Counted from the first letter of the stretch, positions 42,336-54,148 are shown. The stretch: 64,000 bases of DNA from Euglena gracilis (GCA_039621445.1 CP154954.1:49083847-49147846), one strand, 5' to 3'. A program made the numbers and translations. The notes: generated by a model from the letters alone, not told the origin.

Positions 42336-44062
42336 GGGAGGGGTCCACCGCCCAGGAAGGCCAGGGATTTGGGAAGCTGAGGGGTGGATTTGAATCAATT
42401 TTTGCAAAAAAAAAATTGCAAAAAAATGAGCTGGGCAGCCGACGTTCTCCGCGTTTAGTGCCAGCCAGACCTAAAATCCCCGACCACAAACGAAACCCAC
42501 CGTTGAGGCTGGAAGAAAGCTGCTGGCTGGCCGGAGTTCCCTCTGGCTTCAATGCCGCCACGGAGGCACACTGGTACCGAAGAGGAAGAATGCTTTGGCG
42601 TTTCCTGAAACTGTGTTGATGGGCGATGCATATGACGACTTTGAACACTTACACCCACACGTCTGATAGTGCCTCCCTCTCTGGTGGGGTCAACAACCCT
42701 CCACGGGGTTCAGAGCACAACCGAATGCCTCTCTAGGGTTCTTTGTTAGCTGTAGGTGCTGCTCTGAACCCATCGGATTGAGGATTAGTGGGCGAAGCAT
42801 CGCACGGAGCAGAGGTGGGTTCGACCAGCCACCGCAGCAGCGGAAAAAGGATGGTTGCAAACCTCCACTCTCAACAACTCGAGGGCAACAGGACAGGATT
42901 GGCTCACTGGCCAGAAAGCAAAACTTTACAGAAGCGGGAAAAAAGACGTTATTCAAATTTATAAATTCATAAATTTATGGAATAATTGATAAGGTAGTTT
43001 CGTGTTGCCAAACTTCCTCCCAAATCATTGAGGGGTTTAAATCAATGGAAAATGGAAAAAAAATATGAAATCGGGTATCCCCCCCAGAAATTGTCACCTT
43101 TTGTGCACGACAAATCAGCCAATACAAGAAGAAAATCAGCAACTTGCTGGATGTGTGACAACCATGGGGGGGGGGGGGGTGGCATATTTTCAGTGGTTTC
43201 AATTTCGTTTGATATTGTTTGTGTAGCAGATAAGTGGAGGCCACCACAAGCAAGTCAGATGACGGGTCAATCTGGGACCGCACAAACAGTCGCAGAGGGA
43301 GGGTTTGCTGGCAGTCCAGCCCAAAGGGCTGACTGCCGCAAATGAAACCGAAAGTTAGGCAGGGACCCTGACTTAGCCTGGTGGTGTGTGGACCTGCGGG
43401 TCCGGCTGGCAAAAAAGTGCCTGACCTGATCATAGAATCCATCTTGAGAAATTCCGGAAAAGGCACTGGATTCAAAACGGTGTTATGAAAAAAATCACCC
43501 ACGTTGGGATTCTTGATTGTTTTCCTGTTGGATTGGATGTTGGAAATTACGTGGTAACACAGAAGAAAATACAGGAGCTATGCGGCCTGCATAATATCTT
43601 GTCCATTTTGCCTGCAGTATCATAAGACACAGACGCCTGATACTTTGGATCCCTGCATATATCCATCCATTCATTCCCCCATCAATAATGCTTTGCCTGC
43701 CGGTGGGGCTGCCCATCTTTGTGCAGGTTGATGCACAAATGAAAGGTGTACACTTGCATCGCGTGCCGTCCTGTCATCAATGTGGGCAGCACCATCTTTG
43801 GGACTCATCAGTGCGCAGATTGTACAGTAGAGTACCGCCCATGCTGTCAAATTTGGCAACGCAAGGAAAGGTGCAGCCACTATAACGCATAGAATGGCTC
43901 CGGAAAGGAGCATCACCAGAGTTGGGGGGGGGGCACCAATACCACGCTGTCCGCCCCCGCCGCTACCCGGTGAGATGCTCCATCCCGTGCAGTGCCAGGG
44001 GTCATTTACAAGCCAGGGACCCCGGGTCACCCACCTGAACGAGCGCCTGGTGTGCGGTCGGC
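42336..44062. other. Between copies 3 and 4; no supported gene
   Basis: Several open frames on both strands (for example 43495-44066 minus in three pieces), none conserved or recognised. Module I of copy 3 was not found. Confidence 0.35.
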
Positions 44063-44165
44063 TCAACAGACAGGGACGTTAAGAGCTCGCAGCATGTCCA
44101 GCAGAGGTTCAGACCAGGGCTTCGCTTTTACACCCACCTCCTCGGGAGTCTGATTGAGAGGCTCG
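44063..44165 (-). CDS. Module E, copy 4: C-terminal exon
   Basis: Minus frame LNQTPEEVGVKAKPWSEPLL, then DMLRALNVPVC and stop at 44063-44065. It is the clearest version: VGVKAKPWSEPLLDMLRALN aligns with copy 1's VGVGKKKPAEAPHPLLDLLR. Confidence 0.65.
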
Positions 44166-44679
44166 CTCCTAAAGTCAGGCAATCAGAAATTTGGGTGGCT
44201 GGAAAAGGCATCTGGAAGCCCCATTTGGATCCCAGAGGTGGGACTTGGTTAAGAGCTCGCGTTGGACCAAACGCAGAAAAAAAATTTTGAATGCAAAAAA
44301 TGCAAAAAAAGGAGACCTCAGTGAGCAGCAAACTGTAAACGTCGCCCAAAAAAATGTCAGACCCAAAAGCTGAGATATACCTTTGAACAGGCATTTTTTA
44401 AGGCGCCTTAGAACCCTTAAATTTCTGGAAAAAAATTCGCCAAAATGACTTACCTTAAAACATTAAAAAACCTTACAAAAATCTTAAAATATCGTTCTAG
44501 AAAATTTCAGAATTTTGAACAAAAAAGAAATCGCAAAATCTCGGCAAAAACAGGCCAACTCTGGGTGAAAAATGACATCTGGCAATACCCCCTGGTCAAG
44601 CTTCGGCTTCAGGGAAGCCCTGGCTGCAGGCTGTCCGGCAGTGCAGGAGGAGCAGGGACAGGCTCCAGCAGGGCGAAAT
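44166..44679. other. Presumed intron; CAGGCATT-type end
   Basis: A CAGGCATTTTTTAAGGCGCC end at 44389 matches the elements at 16322 and 21912. Its partner end was not found, so only a truncated element can be claimed. Confidence 0.45.
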
Positions 44680-44765
44680 TCCCGAAGGCGTTGCGGGCTT
44701 GGCAGCAGCGACCCTCCCCCTCACCCAGGCCCGGGCCAGGGTGGCTCCACCGCTCCACCACGCCC
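44680..44765 (-). CDS. Module F, copy 4
   Basis: Minus frame VRGRVAAAKPATPSGISPC. It lies upstream of module E with about 500 bp between, as in copy 1. Confidence 0.45.
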
Positions 44766-45204
44766 CCCAACTTCGGCCGGCCGGCCACTCGTCCTTTCGC
44801 GCCGCCCGACGCCGGCCCTGGTTCAAATTGATGGCCCATGAAAAAGCCACGGAAAGAAGCCACCACCAAAGGTCCAGTTGGAAATGACTGGCAGGGAGGT
44901 TCAGGGGCCCATGTGGGGTACTGCGCCATAGCAAACTTCGCCAAAAACGCTTTTAAAAAAACCAGAAATATATCAGAAATCCTCCAGCATCGGGACAAAG
45001 CGTTGTATTAAAGAAAGGGGGGGTTTGCAGACGAAAGTTTGTGGAAAAGGTTGTGGATTCCCATCAGGGACATGCTCAACAATGCACACTGGGGACATGC
45101 AGGGCTGTAGTGAAAATGGTGAAGGCCAAACCCCACTGGAAGGCACCGAAAGCAAACATTGACCTAACACTAAGGATAAGGTTGGGAGAGGGTACCTCCC
45201 CCCC

Positions 45205-45305
45205 CTTGTCGTTGACACACCAATGTTCCAGGAAAGTGCCGTTGACACGGGGGGGGGGGGTGTCAGCGACACGCAGTGTCAACGACAAGGGGGGGGGGGG
45301 GGTAA
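45205..45305. repeat. GTGTCAACGACAC fold-back element
   Basis: CTTGTCGTTGACACACC at the left and TGTCAACGACAAGGGGG at the right; shorter than 1536-1708. Confidence 0.7.
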
Positions 45306-46139
45306 CGTCGCGTATTTTCTTTTTGCACCCAGGGTTCACCACACCCACCCAGCCTGGCACAGCACTTCCACCCTTCCAAAGCCATTCAGTCGTTTTTTTC
45401 AGAAGACCGGGGGGGGGGGGGGGTGGCGACTCTGGGCTCCATGGATAAATCACCACAAATGCGATGAAAAAGAGCAAAAAATGAAGGCGTGGATCACTTT
45501 GGTTTCTCCCCACCCCACCTCCCGTGGGGTTCGGGCCCAAAACCAACCAGGTACTCTGAAAACAGCCCAGTCAATCAGCCACAATGGGGCGGACGACTGG
45601 TGTCCAAATGACTGTATGGTCTCAATTTTCAAAAAAAAAAAGTCTTGCATTTCACGTTGAAACCAGTCAATTTTTTAAGCACTGCCCCCCCCCCCCCCCG
45701 GGGTGACTGACTGCTTTTTTTCAGAGTGACTGACTGGGTTTGGGCCCGGCCGCCCCCTGGGGGGGGGGGGGGGTCGGCCAGGGGTGGGCAAAAGTGGCCT
45801 AAAATGGCCTAAAGTGACTGGAAAGTGGCTGGTTTTCCTGGGTGGCCGACCCAGGGGGGGGGGAGGTAGTGACTGTACCCGGGGGGGGGGGGTAGTGACT
45901 GACTGGCTTCCCAAAAAAAGTGACTGACTGGTTTTTCAAAAAGTGGAGTAACCCCCCCCCGGGGGTCGGTAAAAAATTGTATGGTTGAAACCACAGGGCA
46001 TTAAAGACCACGGTCCCAATGGTTTGGGTTGCCCTCACCTGCAGCCAAAGAGCTAACCCTCTAACTTTTTCCCCAAAAACTCCGAAACCAGGCATTTTGG
46101 CAGGTTTTGGGTGTCCCCCCCCCCACTTTGGGAAATTAG
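45306..46139. other. Presumed intron; G-run hairpin repeats
   Basis: AGTGACTGACTGG motifs with C-run/G-run palindromes at 45660-45960, in the opposite orientation to the relatives at 38030-39030. Confidence 0.45.
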
Positions 46140-46260
46140 GGGGCTGCTGGACTGGCCAGGTCCGCGTCCAGGTCTGCCAACGCCGGCTGTACTGGAACCC
46201 CCGTCTCAGGGGGTGGCGAGGTGGAAAGACACACACAGCTGCTGAGATTCACGGTGGAGG
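46140..46260 (-). CDS. Module C, copy 4
   Basis: Minus frame ending VPVQPALADLDADLASPAAP and a stop. It matches LAALEADLSSPAAP of copy 1 at the protein level with several replacements, so this is the most diverged C module. Confidence 0.5.
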
Positions 46261-46739
46261 GCGAGGGGGAGAAGAAAAGAGGCATTCGCCAATTTTCATT
46301 TTTTTTTTGAGAAACCTGCCAGTTATTTTCTGACTGAGGGGATGACTGCAAGGGATGACTGCAGGGAGGTCGTGGGGGGAAAAAGTGGATCACAGAGTCC
46401 AAACAAGAACTTACTATTTGAAGGAAGTGACGGGCTTCTGGTCAGGAGAAACCAGTCGACACCTCCGCAAACCAGGCTGGCGTTGAAGACAGGGCGTTTT
46501 GCTCAGAGACCCCAGGGGTCCAGCTCAAAAAGCTGGATAAATTGGGCTGGCTGGAAAAAGGCAACTAACTGGCTGACCCATGAGGTCCCAGGTTTGAACC
46601 GAGTAAAAAAAAAATCGAAACTGCAAAAATGTTCAAAAACTTGATTGTCGGGGGGGGGGGTTGATATCGAAGGCCTTGGGGAAAATTGCAGGAAAATTGT
46701 GAAAAATTTGCAGAAATTGCAGCAAGATTGTGGAAAAAA

Positions 46740-47000
46740 AGGTGACGGGAATGGAACACATTTCTGCTGGAGGGACTTTTAAATTTTCACAAATTTGGTC
46801 ATTTGCAATGTAGGTAAGTTTTGAGACATTTTCAAAATGTTTAAAGTTGACTTGGCAGACTTGCAACAAAATAACACCTGGGCTCCCTGATGAAACGTTC
46901 AAGGAATGGCCGGAACTCATTTCGCCTTCCATCTCAGGTTCATGCGGAAAAATTACGGAAAGGGTAAAAAATGCGGCAAAAATGCGGAAATTGCAAAACG
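46740..47000. repeat. Dispersed repeat J, copy 3
   Basis: AACACCTGGGCTCCCTGATG..CATGCGGAAAAATTACGG matches 15118-15540 and 21055-21440. Confidence 0.6.
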
Positions 47001-47108
47001 TGTTCTAACCCGCACCCTGCTTTATTCAGCTCACTCATTATGAATCCGGGAACAGACTGCCCAACCACATGGCATCGAAACTGCGGAAAAATTGCGGGTA
47101 TTAACTAC

Positions 47109-47368
47109 CTGCCCCCCCCCCTTGTCGTACGACCGGGTTCCTGCAACCTGTGACCGGGGGGGGGGGTCATAACACCCCTATAACCTGAAACCTGTGACCG
47201 GGGGGTGGTCGTAAATGGGGGGGCAGTCTTTGGTAAGGTGGTGTTAAAATTTTTGCAACCTCAACCTGTGACCAGGGGGGGTGGTCATAACACCCCCATG
47301 ACCTGCAACCTGTGACCGGGGGGTGGTCGTAAATGAGGGGTGGTCGTACGACAGGGGGGGGGGGGTAA
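47109..47368. mobile_element. CGTACGAC-ended element
   Basis: C-run plus TTGTCGTACGACC at the left, GGTCGTACGACAGGGG at the right. Interior ACCTGCAACCTGTGACCGGG units and ends as at 21607-21869. Target duplication not determined. Confidence 0.65.
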
Positions 47369-47929
47369 GTTGACCTTTTGACCAAAATTTGCCCTGGTCA
47401 GCCAGCCCAATGAAATCAAATAATTCAAACTCGTCCATGGGGGAGAATCGGGTCGGGGGTTGGAAAAACTGCTGGCTGGCTGGCTGGGTGGACCCCCCGG
47501 GGGGGTCAAATTTCTTTTAAGCAGCACCCTGGTTGCAGAAACCAACCTGAAGAATGACAATGATGATCCAAGGCAACAGTGTGGGTGGGATTGGGTCACA
47601 AGGGGCTGGCGCCGTGGATGCTGGGCGCAGGCTGAAGGGGTGGACATGGGCCGGGCAGGGTCAGGCGCTGACGGGCTGCACGAGTTGGGCGAAGCTGGAA
47701 GGGGGGAGGCCCACAGATTGATTCAAAAACCCAGCGAGAGGAGGTTCTTCAAAAAAAAACCTGCTCGCCAACCTTCTTTAGGGAAAACAAAACTGACCAT
47801 CCAGGACAACACCCACAAATTGGCCCCAAATCGTCAAAATGGTTGTCAGGGGAATGGTTCATTTCCCTGACCACACAGCTTTGCATTTCGCGCAAAAGAA
47901 GCCGCACGCCCAACCCCCCCCCCCGGCAC
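47369..47929. other. Nothing recognised
   Basis: Presumed intron between G and C of copy 4. Confidence 0.35.
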
Positions 47930-48190
47930 ACCGGCGGCCTTCGTCAGCGCCCGGGCGCCGCACCGCCATCGGGATCGGCGGCGGCTCCGACGGCGGGGCG
48001 AGCGATGGCCGGGCCACCGAGCCGGCGGCCCCCGGGGGGTTGGAGGTGGGGAGAAGGGGCCACTGGGGCGGGGCGGCCGGCGAACGGGCGGGGTGCGGAG
48101 GCACCCTGCGGCGACTCGGGTTGCGACGGGTGGCCCGCCCGGCGTTGGGACAGAGGGGCTGACCACGGCAGCTGACAGCTGCCAAGGTGT
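47930..48190. other. GC-rich, exon-like block of unknown meaning
   Basis: Sharply higher GC than its surroundings and open in several frames. It occupies the place where module D would be expected in copy 4, but I found no similarity to D. It could be an exon of copy 4 or an unrelated GC island. Confidence 0.3.
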
Positions 48191-48234
48191 GGCACTTGCG
48201 GAAATGCCTGGCGGGGTGCCAGGTTATTGGAAGC

Positions 48235-48410
48235 AACTTTTGGCCCCGCCCCCCCCCCCCGCCAGGCTATTTGGGCCACTTTTTCAGCGCCGTAAAGGAA
48301 TTTTGCGGACCTCGCCGAGTTGCTGGAACCATCTTTTTTGCCCCTCCCCCCGCCAAGTCATTCGGCCCCCACCAGGAGCAAGGACCCCGCCAGGTTATTT
48401 GGGGGGGTTT
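48235..48410. repeat. CCCGCCAGGTTATTTGGG units
   Basis: Three or four units of CCCGCCARGYYATTYGG separated by 50-60 bp. Confidence 0.55.
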
Positions 48411-49029
48411 ACGTCCAGATGTGAATGGCATGTGAATTTCCATGCAGACGTGGATACATGTTTAACTCCTGATACACGTCAGCCAACCTAACCTGATTGC
48501 TTGCGATGGCTAAACCCTGACCCTCCCCCACAAACAGAAGCACGGTTTCACTTCGACTTGGACCCAAACTGTGCAATTTTTGCGGATTTCTTTGCAAATT
48601 CCAACCAGATGAGTGTGCTATAGAAGCAGGAGAGTGCTTTTATTTGGAACCTACGCTTGTGGCGACCCCGCGGCTACATGGGGGGGTTACACCTGGTTAG
48701 AAAAAATAGAAACAAACAGACAGACAGACAAGTTTCTTTTCTGGGGCTGACTTGCCATCCCAGGTGCAAGGTTCATCAGTGGCACGAAATGTGGGGCGAA
48801 ACGTCGCCCTGGATTCACACACCATACCACCACCCCCTCCAGTTTTGAATAATCCCCAATTTTGGGGGGTTCATTTAGGTGGTTGGGGTTTGGTTAGGTG
48901 GTAAGGGGTATTTTTCCCCCTCCCCAAAATGATGAAAACATCGTAAAGATCATTTTTGACTCTCTAACTCCAATCTCACACAATGTGTTTTCAATCGGAG
49001 AAGGACAGAAGAAGCAGGGTGGACAGAGG
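48411..49029. other. Nothing recognised
   Basis: Presumed intron; a short (CAGA)n run at 48718-48731. Confidence 0.35.
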
Positions 49030-49110
49030 ACCACAGAAGACCTCCACTGGCGGCGGGGGCTGGGGTTGGGAGATGACGTACCCAGCAGGGGCTCACAACC
49101 GCAACAAGAC
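49030..49110 (-). CDS. Module G, copy 4
   Basis: Minus frame PAGYVISQPQPPPPVEVF, matching PARYVISEATPPAP of copy 2. It lies 80 bp downstream of module A; in copies 1 to 3 the distance is 300-700 bp. Confidence 0.45.
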
Positions 49111-49188
49111 TGTGCCACCGCATGACAAAAATGTTCTTGACACACGTTGCCGCCCAAGGTAGAGAGGCAGGTGGACGCAGAGGGCCCC

Positions 49189-49629
49189 TGGCCGGGGTGC
49201 AGCTTGCTGCACTTCGGGCCGAACTTGCACTGCCCCGTCATGGCCCACACCTCACACACATAGATTCGCTTGGCTTGGTGACCCCCCCCACCGGGGACTT
49301 TTCTTGCCCCAAACCCATCCACCAACCTTTTTTCGAAAGCCCTCCCCCCCACGACCCCCCCCCCCCGGGGTCAACCACCCAGCCACCAGCCAAAATTGGC
49401 CGAAAACGCTGAAAAAATTGCCTTGCAAAAACCTGTGAAAATTGGCCGTGCCAAAACCCGACCCATATTCCCCCCCGGGGGAGGGGTCCAGAGGCCACAA
49501 CTCACCCATCCGACCTCCCCGTTAAGTGACTCTATGCTCACACACCTGCCGGCCAGCCTGGGCCTGCACCGCCCCGGACAGCTGCCGGTAGTCCGAGAGG
49601 TCCGGGTGGGCGAACCGGCACCGGCGCCG
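49189..49629 (-). CDS. Module A, copy 4: CCCH exon with a possible functional intron
   Basis: Minus frame RRRCRFAHPDLSDYRQLSGA to GRQVCE, then after the 278-bp element VCEVWAMTGQCKFGPKCSKL and HPGQG. If the donor is GTGTGTGAG in the left duplication (minus sense) and the acceptor is the CCAAG just inside the element's far end, the product reads GRQ-RIY-VCEVWAM. That keeps frame and every zinc ligand and adds three residues. In copy 1 the equivalent codon is TGA instead of CGA. Finger 1 would have Arg-rich VRR-RRR spacing. Confidence 0.7.
49259..49536. mobile_element. 278-bp CATAGATTC element in module A of copy 4
   Basis: Ends CATAGATTCGCTTGG and TTAAGTGACTCTATG; duplications CTCACACA at 49251-49258 and 49537-49544. 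Same site and family as 4296-4561, absent from copies 2 and 3. Inherited from a shared ancestor of copies 1 and 4, or gained twice at a preferred site. Confidence 0.9.
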
Positions 49630-50204
49630 CTGCCTCCGCCTCCCCCCCCATCCGCCAGGTACACAAAAAGATATGTGAAAAGCACAAAAACACACAAAAG
49701 TTATCACAATGGCGGTCCCAGTGGACAAAATCAAATCTTTCCCCAAAAAAACCAAAATGCGAAAAAAGGGGGAACACTTTAATGTGAGACCATTTGTTTC
49801 AGTTTGTAAAATATTGAGATCAAAAATGAACGCAAAAAAAAAAAAATAGGCCAAGATGGGCCTCCCTCCAGAAAAACTAATGGTCATGCCGCTCCTCTAT
49901 TTGTCCATTTTTTTTGAAAATGGTTCCCACAGGGGATGTGGAAAAAATGGATGGGAATGAAGAATCGCAAAAAAAAACAACCAGGCCCGGCACCACTTCA
50001 AAAAACTTTGAATGGCAATCAATTTCGTTTAATAAGCATGCCAAGGGGCTCTTTTGGGACAGCCCATCACAGACAAATGACACCTTGACACAGGCAGGAC
50101 AGCACCCAGCCAGTGTCACCTCCTAACCCCTCCCCAAGCGGTTAAAATGGTGTTTGTTCCCAAACCCTAACCCTGACCCCAAAGGGGAGCACCGGGTCGC
50201 GAGG
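49630..50204. other. Presumed intron between B and A of copy 4
   Basis: A-rich; nothing recognised. Confidence 0.4.
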
Positions 50205-50400
50205 CGGGGGCAGGCCGCCGCCGCACGCAGCGGCCCTTCAGGTAGTCGAGGCACACCCGCGGCTGGTCCCCCTTGTCCTCCCGGGCCGGCGGCTTCGACG
50301 CCTTCGCCCCGGGCAGCTGGAGAGCAGTGGCCGGCGGCCCGTCGCCGTCGAGGCGGATAATGGAAGGGAGGGCGGAGGGCGGGAGGTGCATCGGGCTGGG
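50205..50400 (-). CDS. Module B, copy 4: first CCCH finger
   Basis: Minus frame MHLPPSALPSIIRLDGDGPP, then ending REDKGDQPRVCLDYLKGRCV and RRR. It is uninterrupted. With module A it would give C-x7-C-x6-C-x3-H. The upstream residues differ most from the other copies, while the Cys-containing core is unchanged, as expected for a domain under constraint. Confidence 0.7.
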
Positions 50401-53273
50401 GGACCGGGGTGGAGGGGGCGGTGGTGATTGGGCTGTGGCGGTGGGCGGAGGGTGCCCCCCCAAGGTTTTTAGACAGGATGGGGGGCAGGGGTTTTTTAAG
50501 ACCGGGGGGGAGGGCGGAAGGGGTCGGCACCCACCCACCCACCCACCCCCTGGGGTGGGCCCCCCAGGGGAGGGGGGGTTCCGGGGGACCACCCACTTTT
50601 GCCCGAAAATGCTAAAAATAGCACCTTTTTCAAAATTTTCGGCGCCTTCGGCGCCAAAAAAGATATACCCACCAGCCCCTACCCCCACCGCCTGGGGGGA
50701 GGGGGTCCGAGGGACCCACCCACCCACCCTTGGACCCCCCCGGGGAGGGGGTCCAAGACTAAAAAAACCTTGGGAATTGGGCAGGGGAAATGCCGCGGGA
50801 AAATTTGGAACGGGCTTTCTTTGGGAGCGGTTTTGCCTGAAAAAAAACATAAGAAGGCACACAGGGGAAAGTGTTGACAAAAAGTGAGATTTTCCCAACT
50901 CAAAACTCTAAAAGCTCCAAACTGGAAAACGGTCAACTCTCATTGCTCAAAAGGGACAGCAATAAATGCCAGCAATTGTTGAGAGATAATCTTAAGCAAT
51001 TCATAATGATTATTATCTGGGAACAGGATTTCCTAAAATGAAAAAAAAATGCAACCAAAGAATGGTTCGAGTGTTCATCATCCGCCAGAGGAAATTGGCT
51101 TGGTGTGGTCTGACAAGAGCCCCCTGTCCAGAACTCTCCCCACCCCATTTCAAATCTGTCTGGGTCTGTCCTCCAGTTTTTTTGACTGATCTTGGGGGTA
51201 CAAAGACATAGGAATAGAGATAACTGTGAACGGGGGTGATAGAAAATAAATTCAACAAATGGGCGTTTTCTTGAAAGGCTGGGAACCAACCTTGGAGGCC
51301 AAAAGAATTTCGGCGACCGAAGGCCAACTTTACGGGGCCCAATTTGCATGTGAGGAAAATGCCACAGGGGGGAGGCCAAGCGCCAGAGGATAACCCATTT
51401 TTTTGCATTTTTTGTGCCACCATGTCTTTGGGAATAACAAAATAACAACACCCACCAAAATGCACAAAGAAGCAATTTGGTCCCCTCAGCAGCATCAAGG
51501 AGACCAAACACTCCAGGATTTTCCCCAAGATAAAAAAAAACTGCACATGCACAGCAGAGACACGATGGTGGCCGGTGCACAACGGAGAGGACCAGAGAAC
51601 AAGGGAAGGACCACCAAAGAACCACCCAACGAACACGCACACGGTGGAGAGAGGAGAGGGATCGCTAGCACCAGACTTGCCCCTGCTGCGCAAGACAAGG
51701 ATGGTTAACCCCCCCACCTCCACCCACAGGGTTTGCGGTCCTTCCCTCCAGCCCGGGCCCGGGGGGCAGGGGGCAGCCTGCCTGCGGTGAGCTGGGGGCC
51801 AAGGGCCGGCGCGGAGAGTCAGCCTCCGGCCCGGCCCCGCCCCCACTGCCGGGAGGGAGGAGGGGCCAGAGACGTGTCGGAGCTACCTCCCCCCCCCCCT
51901 GCTTCCCCATTTCCTCGACAGGCCAATGGTCGGGGAACGAACGTGCGGTTGACACGGGGGGGGGGGGGTCAACGACACAATGTGACAACGCCACTGGACT
52001 TCAAAGACAAAACCTTTGGTGGTGTTCCAAAAAAGTTCTGCTGGAATGGGGGGTGTCAATCAGGGGTCTTTTTAAGACTCGGGGGGGGTCCCGGGGACCA
52101 ACTCACTTTCCCCGAAAATGGCGGCAAATCCCTTGTGTTTCCAAATTGTTTCGGGGGGCAAATCCCTTGTGTTTCCAGCTTGTTTTGGGCAAAAATCGCG
52201 AAAAATGCCAAAAATAGCAAAATTTTCAGCGCCTTCGGCTTCAAAAAGTATATCCCGCCCCCCTCCGGGGGGACCCTCCACGGGTGGGGGGTGGGGTGCT
52301 TGGCCGGACCCACCTACCCTACCCTACCCCCCCCGGGGACTCCAAGAAAAAAAAACCATGGTGTCAATGTGAGTTGGACAAGGGGGGGTCGGTGGGGGTG
52401 CAGGCACCCTGCCACAACGCAGGGCAACCCTCACAATTTTTTTGCACACATCACAGAGCACAAAAGGAAACAAACCCCACAAGATGACGCTCTTCATGGG
52501 CTTCATCCCTCCCCCATCCCCGAAGCAAACGCACTGTTCCAAGTCCCCCTTTGTCCCATTCAAAAAAAAAATCTCTGGAATGAGAACCGGCAGAGAGAGG
52601 AGAGGGAGGGCCTGGGGCCAGGCTTTCTTGGTACAGCAAAATGGACGATGTTCCTGGCGAACATTGACAGTTCCATAGGCAAGACACTTTCTCGGGGGGG
52701 GGGGGGCGGTCTCCCTGGGGTTGGGGCAGGGGGCTGTCTTGGAACCTACCGGATGGGGGGAAAAGTCTGCCAGCCTCAGTTCACCCCGACGCCCTGAGCA
52801 AACAAACAAAAAAGCCTGCACGAGACACAAAGGGCAACCGCTGTTGTCTGCCACGAGATGAGTACAAAGGGGACAGCACAAGAGGGTGTGCTGAAGGGGA
52901 CGGACGAGTGGCGCTGCAGCCCCCCACATTGCTGGTTTCCTGGGTTTTCTTTTGAGGGGTAAATGGGGACTCCATGGGGGCTTGGGGGGGGGGTGTCATG
53001 GGGCCTTGGGGGGGGGGGGGGGGCATGGGGTAGAAGGGATCCAAAAAATGCAAATGTTGGGCAAATATCCCAGAAAACACTGAAAAGGCCCAAGAGCTGG
53101 TGACGTTCATTTGAGGTCCATTTTTGGGTTTTAAAATTTTGCTAGAACGATAAGCCACCCAAAAAAAAATCAGCCCCAATTTCTGTTGAGCAACTAATAA
53201 ACCGGTGGGGTTTTATTATTGGGGGGAGAGTTGCAACAGGTGCAAATCAGGTGGTTGTACGGCTTCGCCACAG
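50401..53273. other. No supported gene
   Basis: Upstream of copy 4; modules H and I were not found. Includes GGCGCCTTCGGCGCC hairpins near 50640 and 52230, a GTGTCAACGACA fold-back at 51890-51990, and GC-rich open frames at 51700-51850 without conservation. Confidence 0.4.
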
Positions 53274-54141
53274 CAGGGAACCTCACACGTCTGTGCTGGC
53301 CGAGGCCAAAATGTATCCGTGATTTTCCGTGAATTTCCTGTTTCCGGATAAGGTCAAAAGCCACATTCAATTCTGCACCGGAGCCATTATTGGGCAGTTG
53401 TGGCAGCAGATTTGTTTCTCCATATTTTTGTCATGGAGATCCTCCAGGGCCTCGACAACAGCTGAAGCCAATTCCGAGTGCTCAACGCCCTTTGCAATCC
53501 AACTGAACGCATGCTACAATGTAGATCTTCCCTTGCATACCTAACAAAATGTTTATGGTCGCATACCCAAAACTGTCAGTCCATTCATCAATTCCTATCC
53601 ACACCTGAATGTGAAAATAAAAACGTACAGGAGGGAAAAAAAACAACCTTTTGTCCTTGAATTTTTTTCTTGATTGACCGTAAATGGGTTGCCAAAACCC
53701 TGTCAGCGGACCGATGTAGCGATTGACCCTTCTGGATGCAGCCTGGGCGAAAGGTGGAAGGTCATTCTGAAGAGCAAAAACCCACACGTCCTCAATTTGT
53801 GTGTATTTCTGGAGAACACCTCTGTTGCTTTTGTTGTCCAATTTTGTGACCGGGAGACCAGAATGGAGGAAAGCGGCCACAAAATCATCTATGATTGTCT
53901 GAATGAGGGTTTGCTTGATGGTCTGTTTGGAAAGGCAGAGAATGTGCAAAACATCCCATCAAAATGCATCTGCACAAACAAAGCACATTCAAAAAAAGAC
54001 CCAAAAAAATTCCGAACCCTCCGCCTCATCCGTGAATTTCCGTGATTTTCCGTGATTTCCGTGAAAATGGCCTTCTGTCCATTTCCGTGATCCTCCGTGA
54101 ATTTCCGTGAATTTCCTATTCAGGACGTGTGAGGATCCCTG
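53274..54141. mobile_element. 868-bp hAT-like transposon remnant
   Basis: Terminal inverted repeats CAGGGAACCTCACACGTC and GACGTGTGAGGATCCCTG, with 7-bp duplications GCCACAG (53267-53273 and 54142-54148). Subterminal arrays of CCGTGAATTTCC-type units lie at 53316-53341 and 54030-54118. It contains a broken transposase. CAGGG ends, subterminal arrays and the protein all point to hAT. Confidence 0.85.
53400..53949 (-). pseudogene. hAT/DUF659-like transposase fragment
   Basis: The minus frame 53482-53949 contains IIDDFVAAFLHSGLPVTKLD, then VWIGIDEWTDSFGYATINIL. The latter matches the first catalytic Asp region (D-G-W-T-x6-IN) of hAT transposases, and the upstream part resembles the DUF659 region. 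The frame stops after LDCKGR. One frame over, it continues GVEHSELASAVVEALEDLHD to about 53400, so there is a one-base frameshift. Only the N-terminal half is present; no C-terminal dimerisation domain was found. Inactive. Confidence 0.7.
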
Positions 54142-54148
54142 GCCACAG

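Noticed and set aside
46560-46610. tRNA-like GGTTTGAACC motif
   Set aside because: No cloverleaf stems could be built around it.
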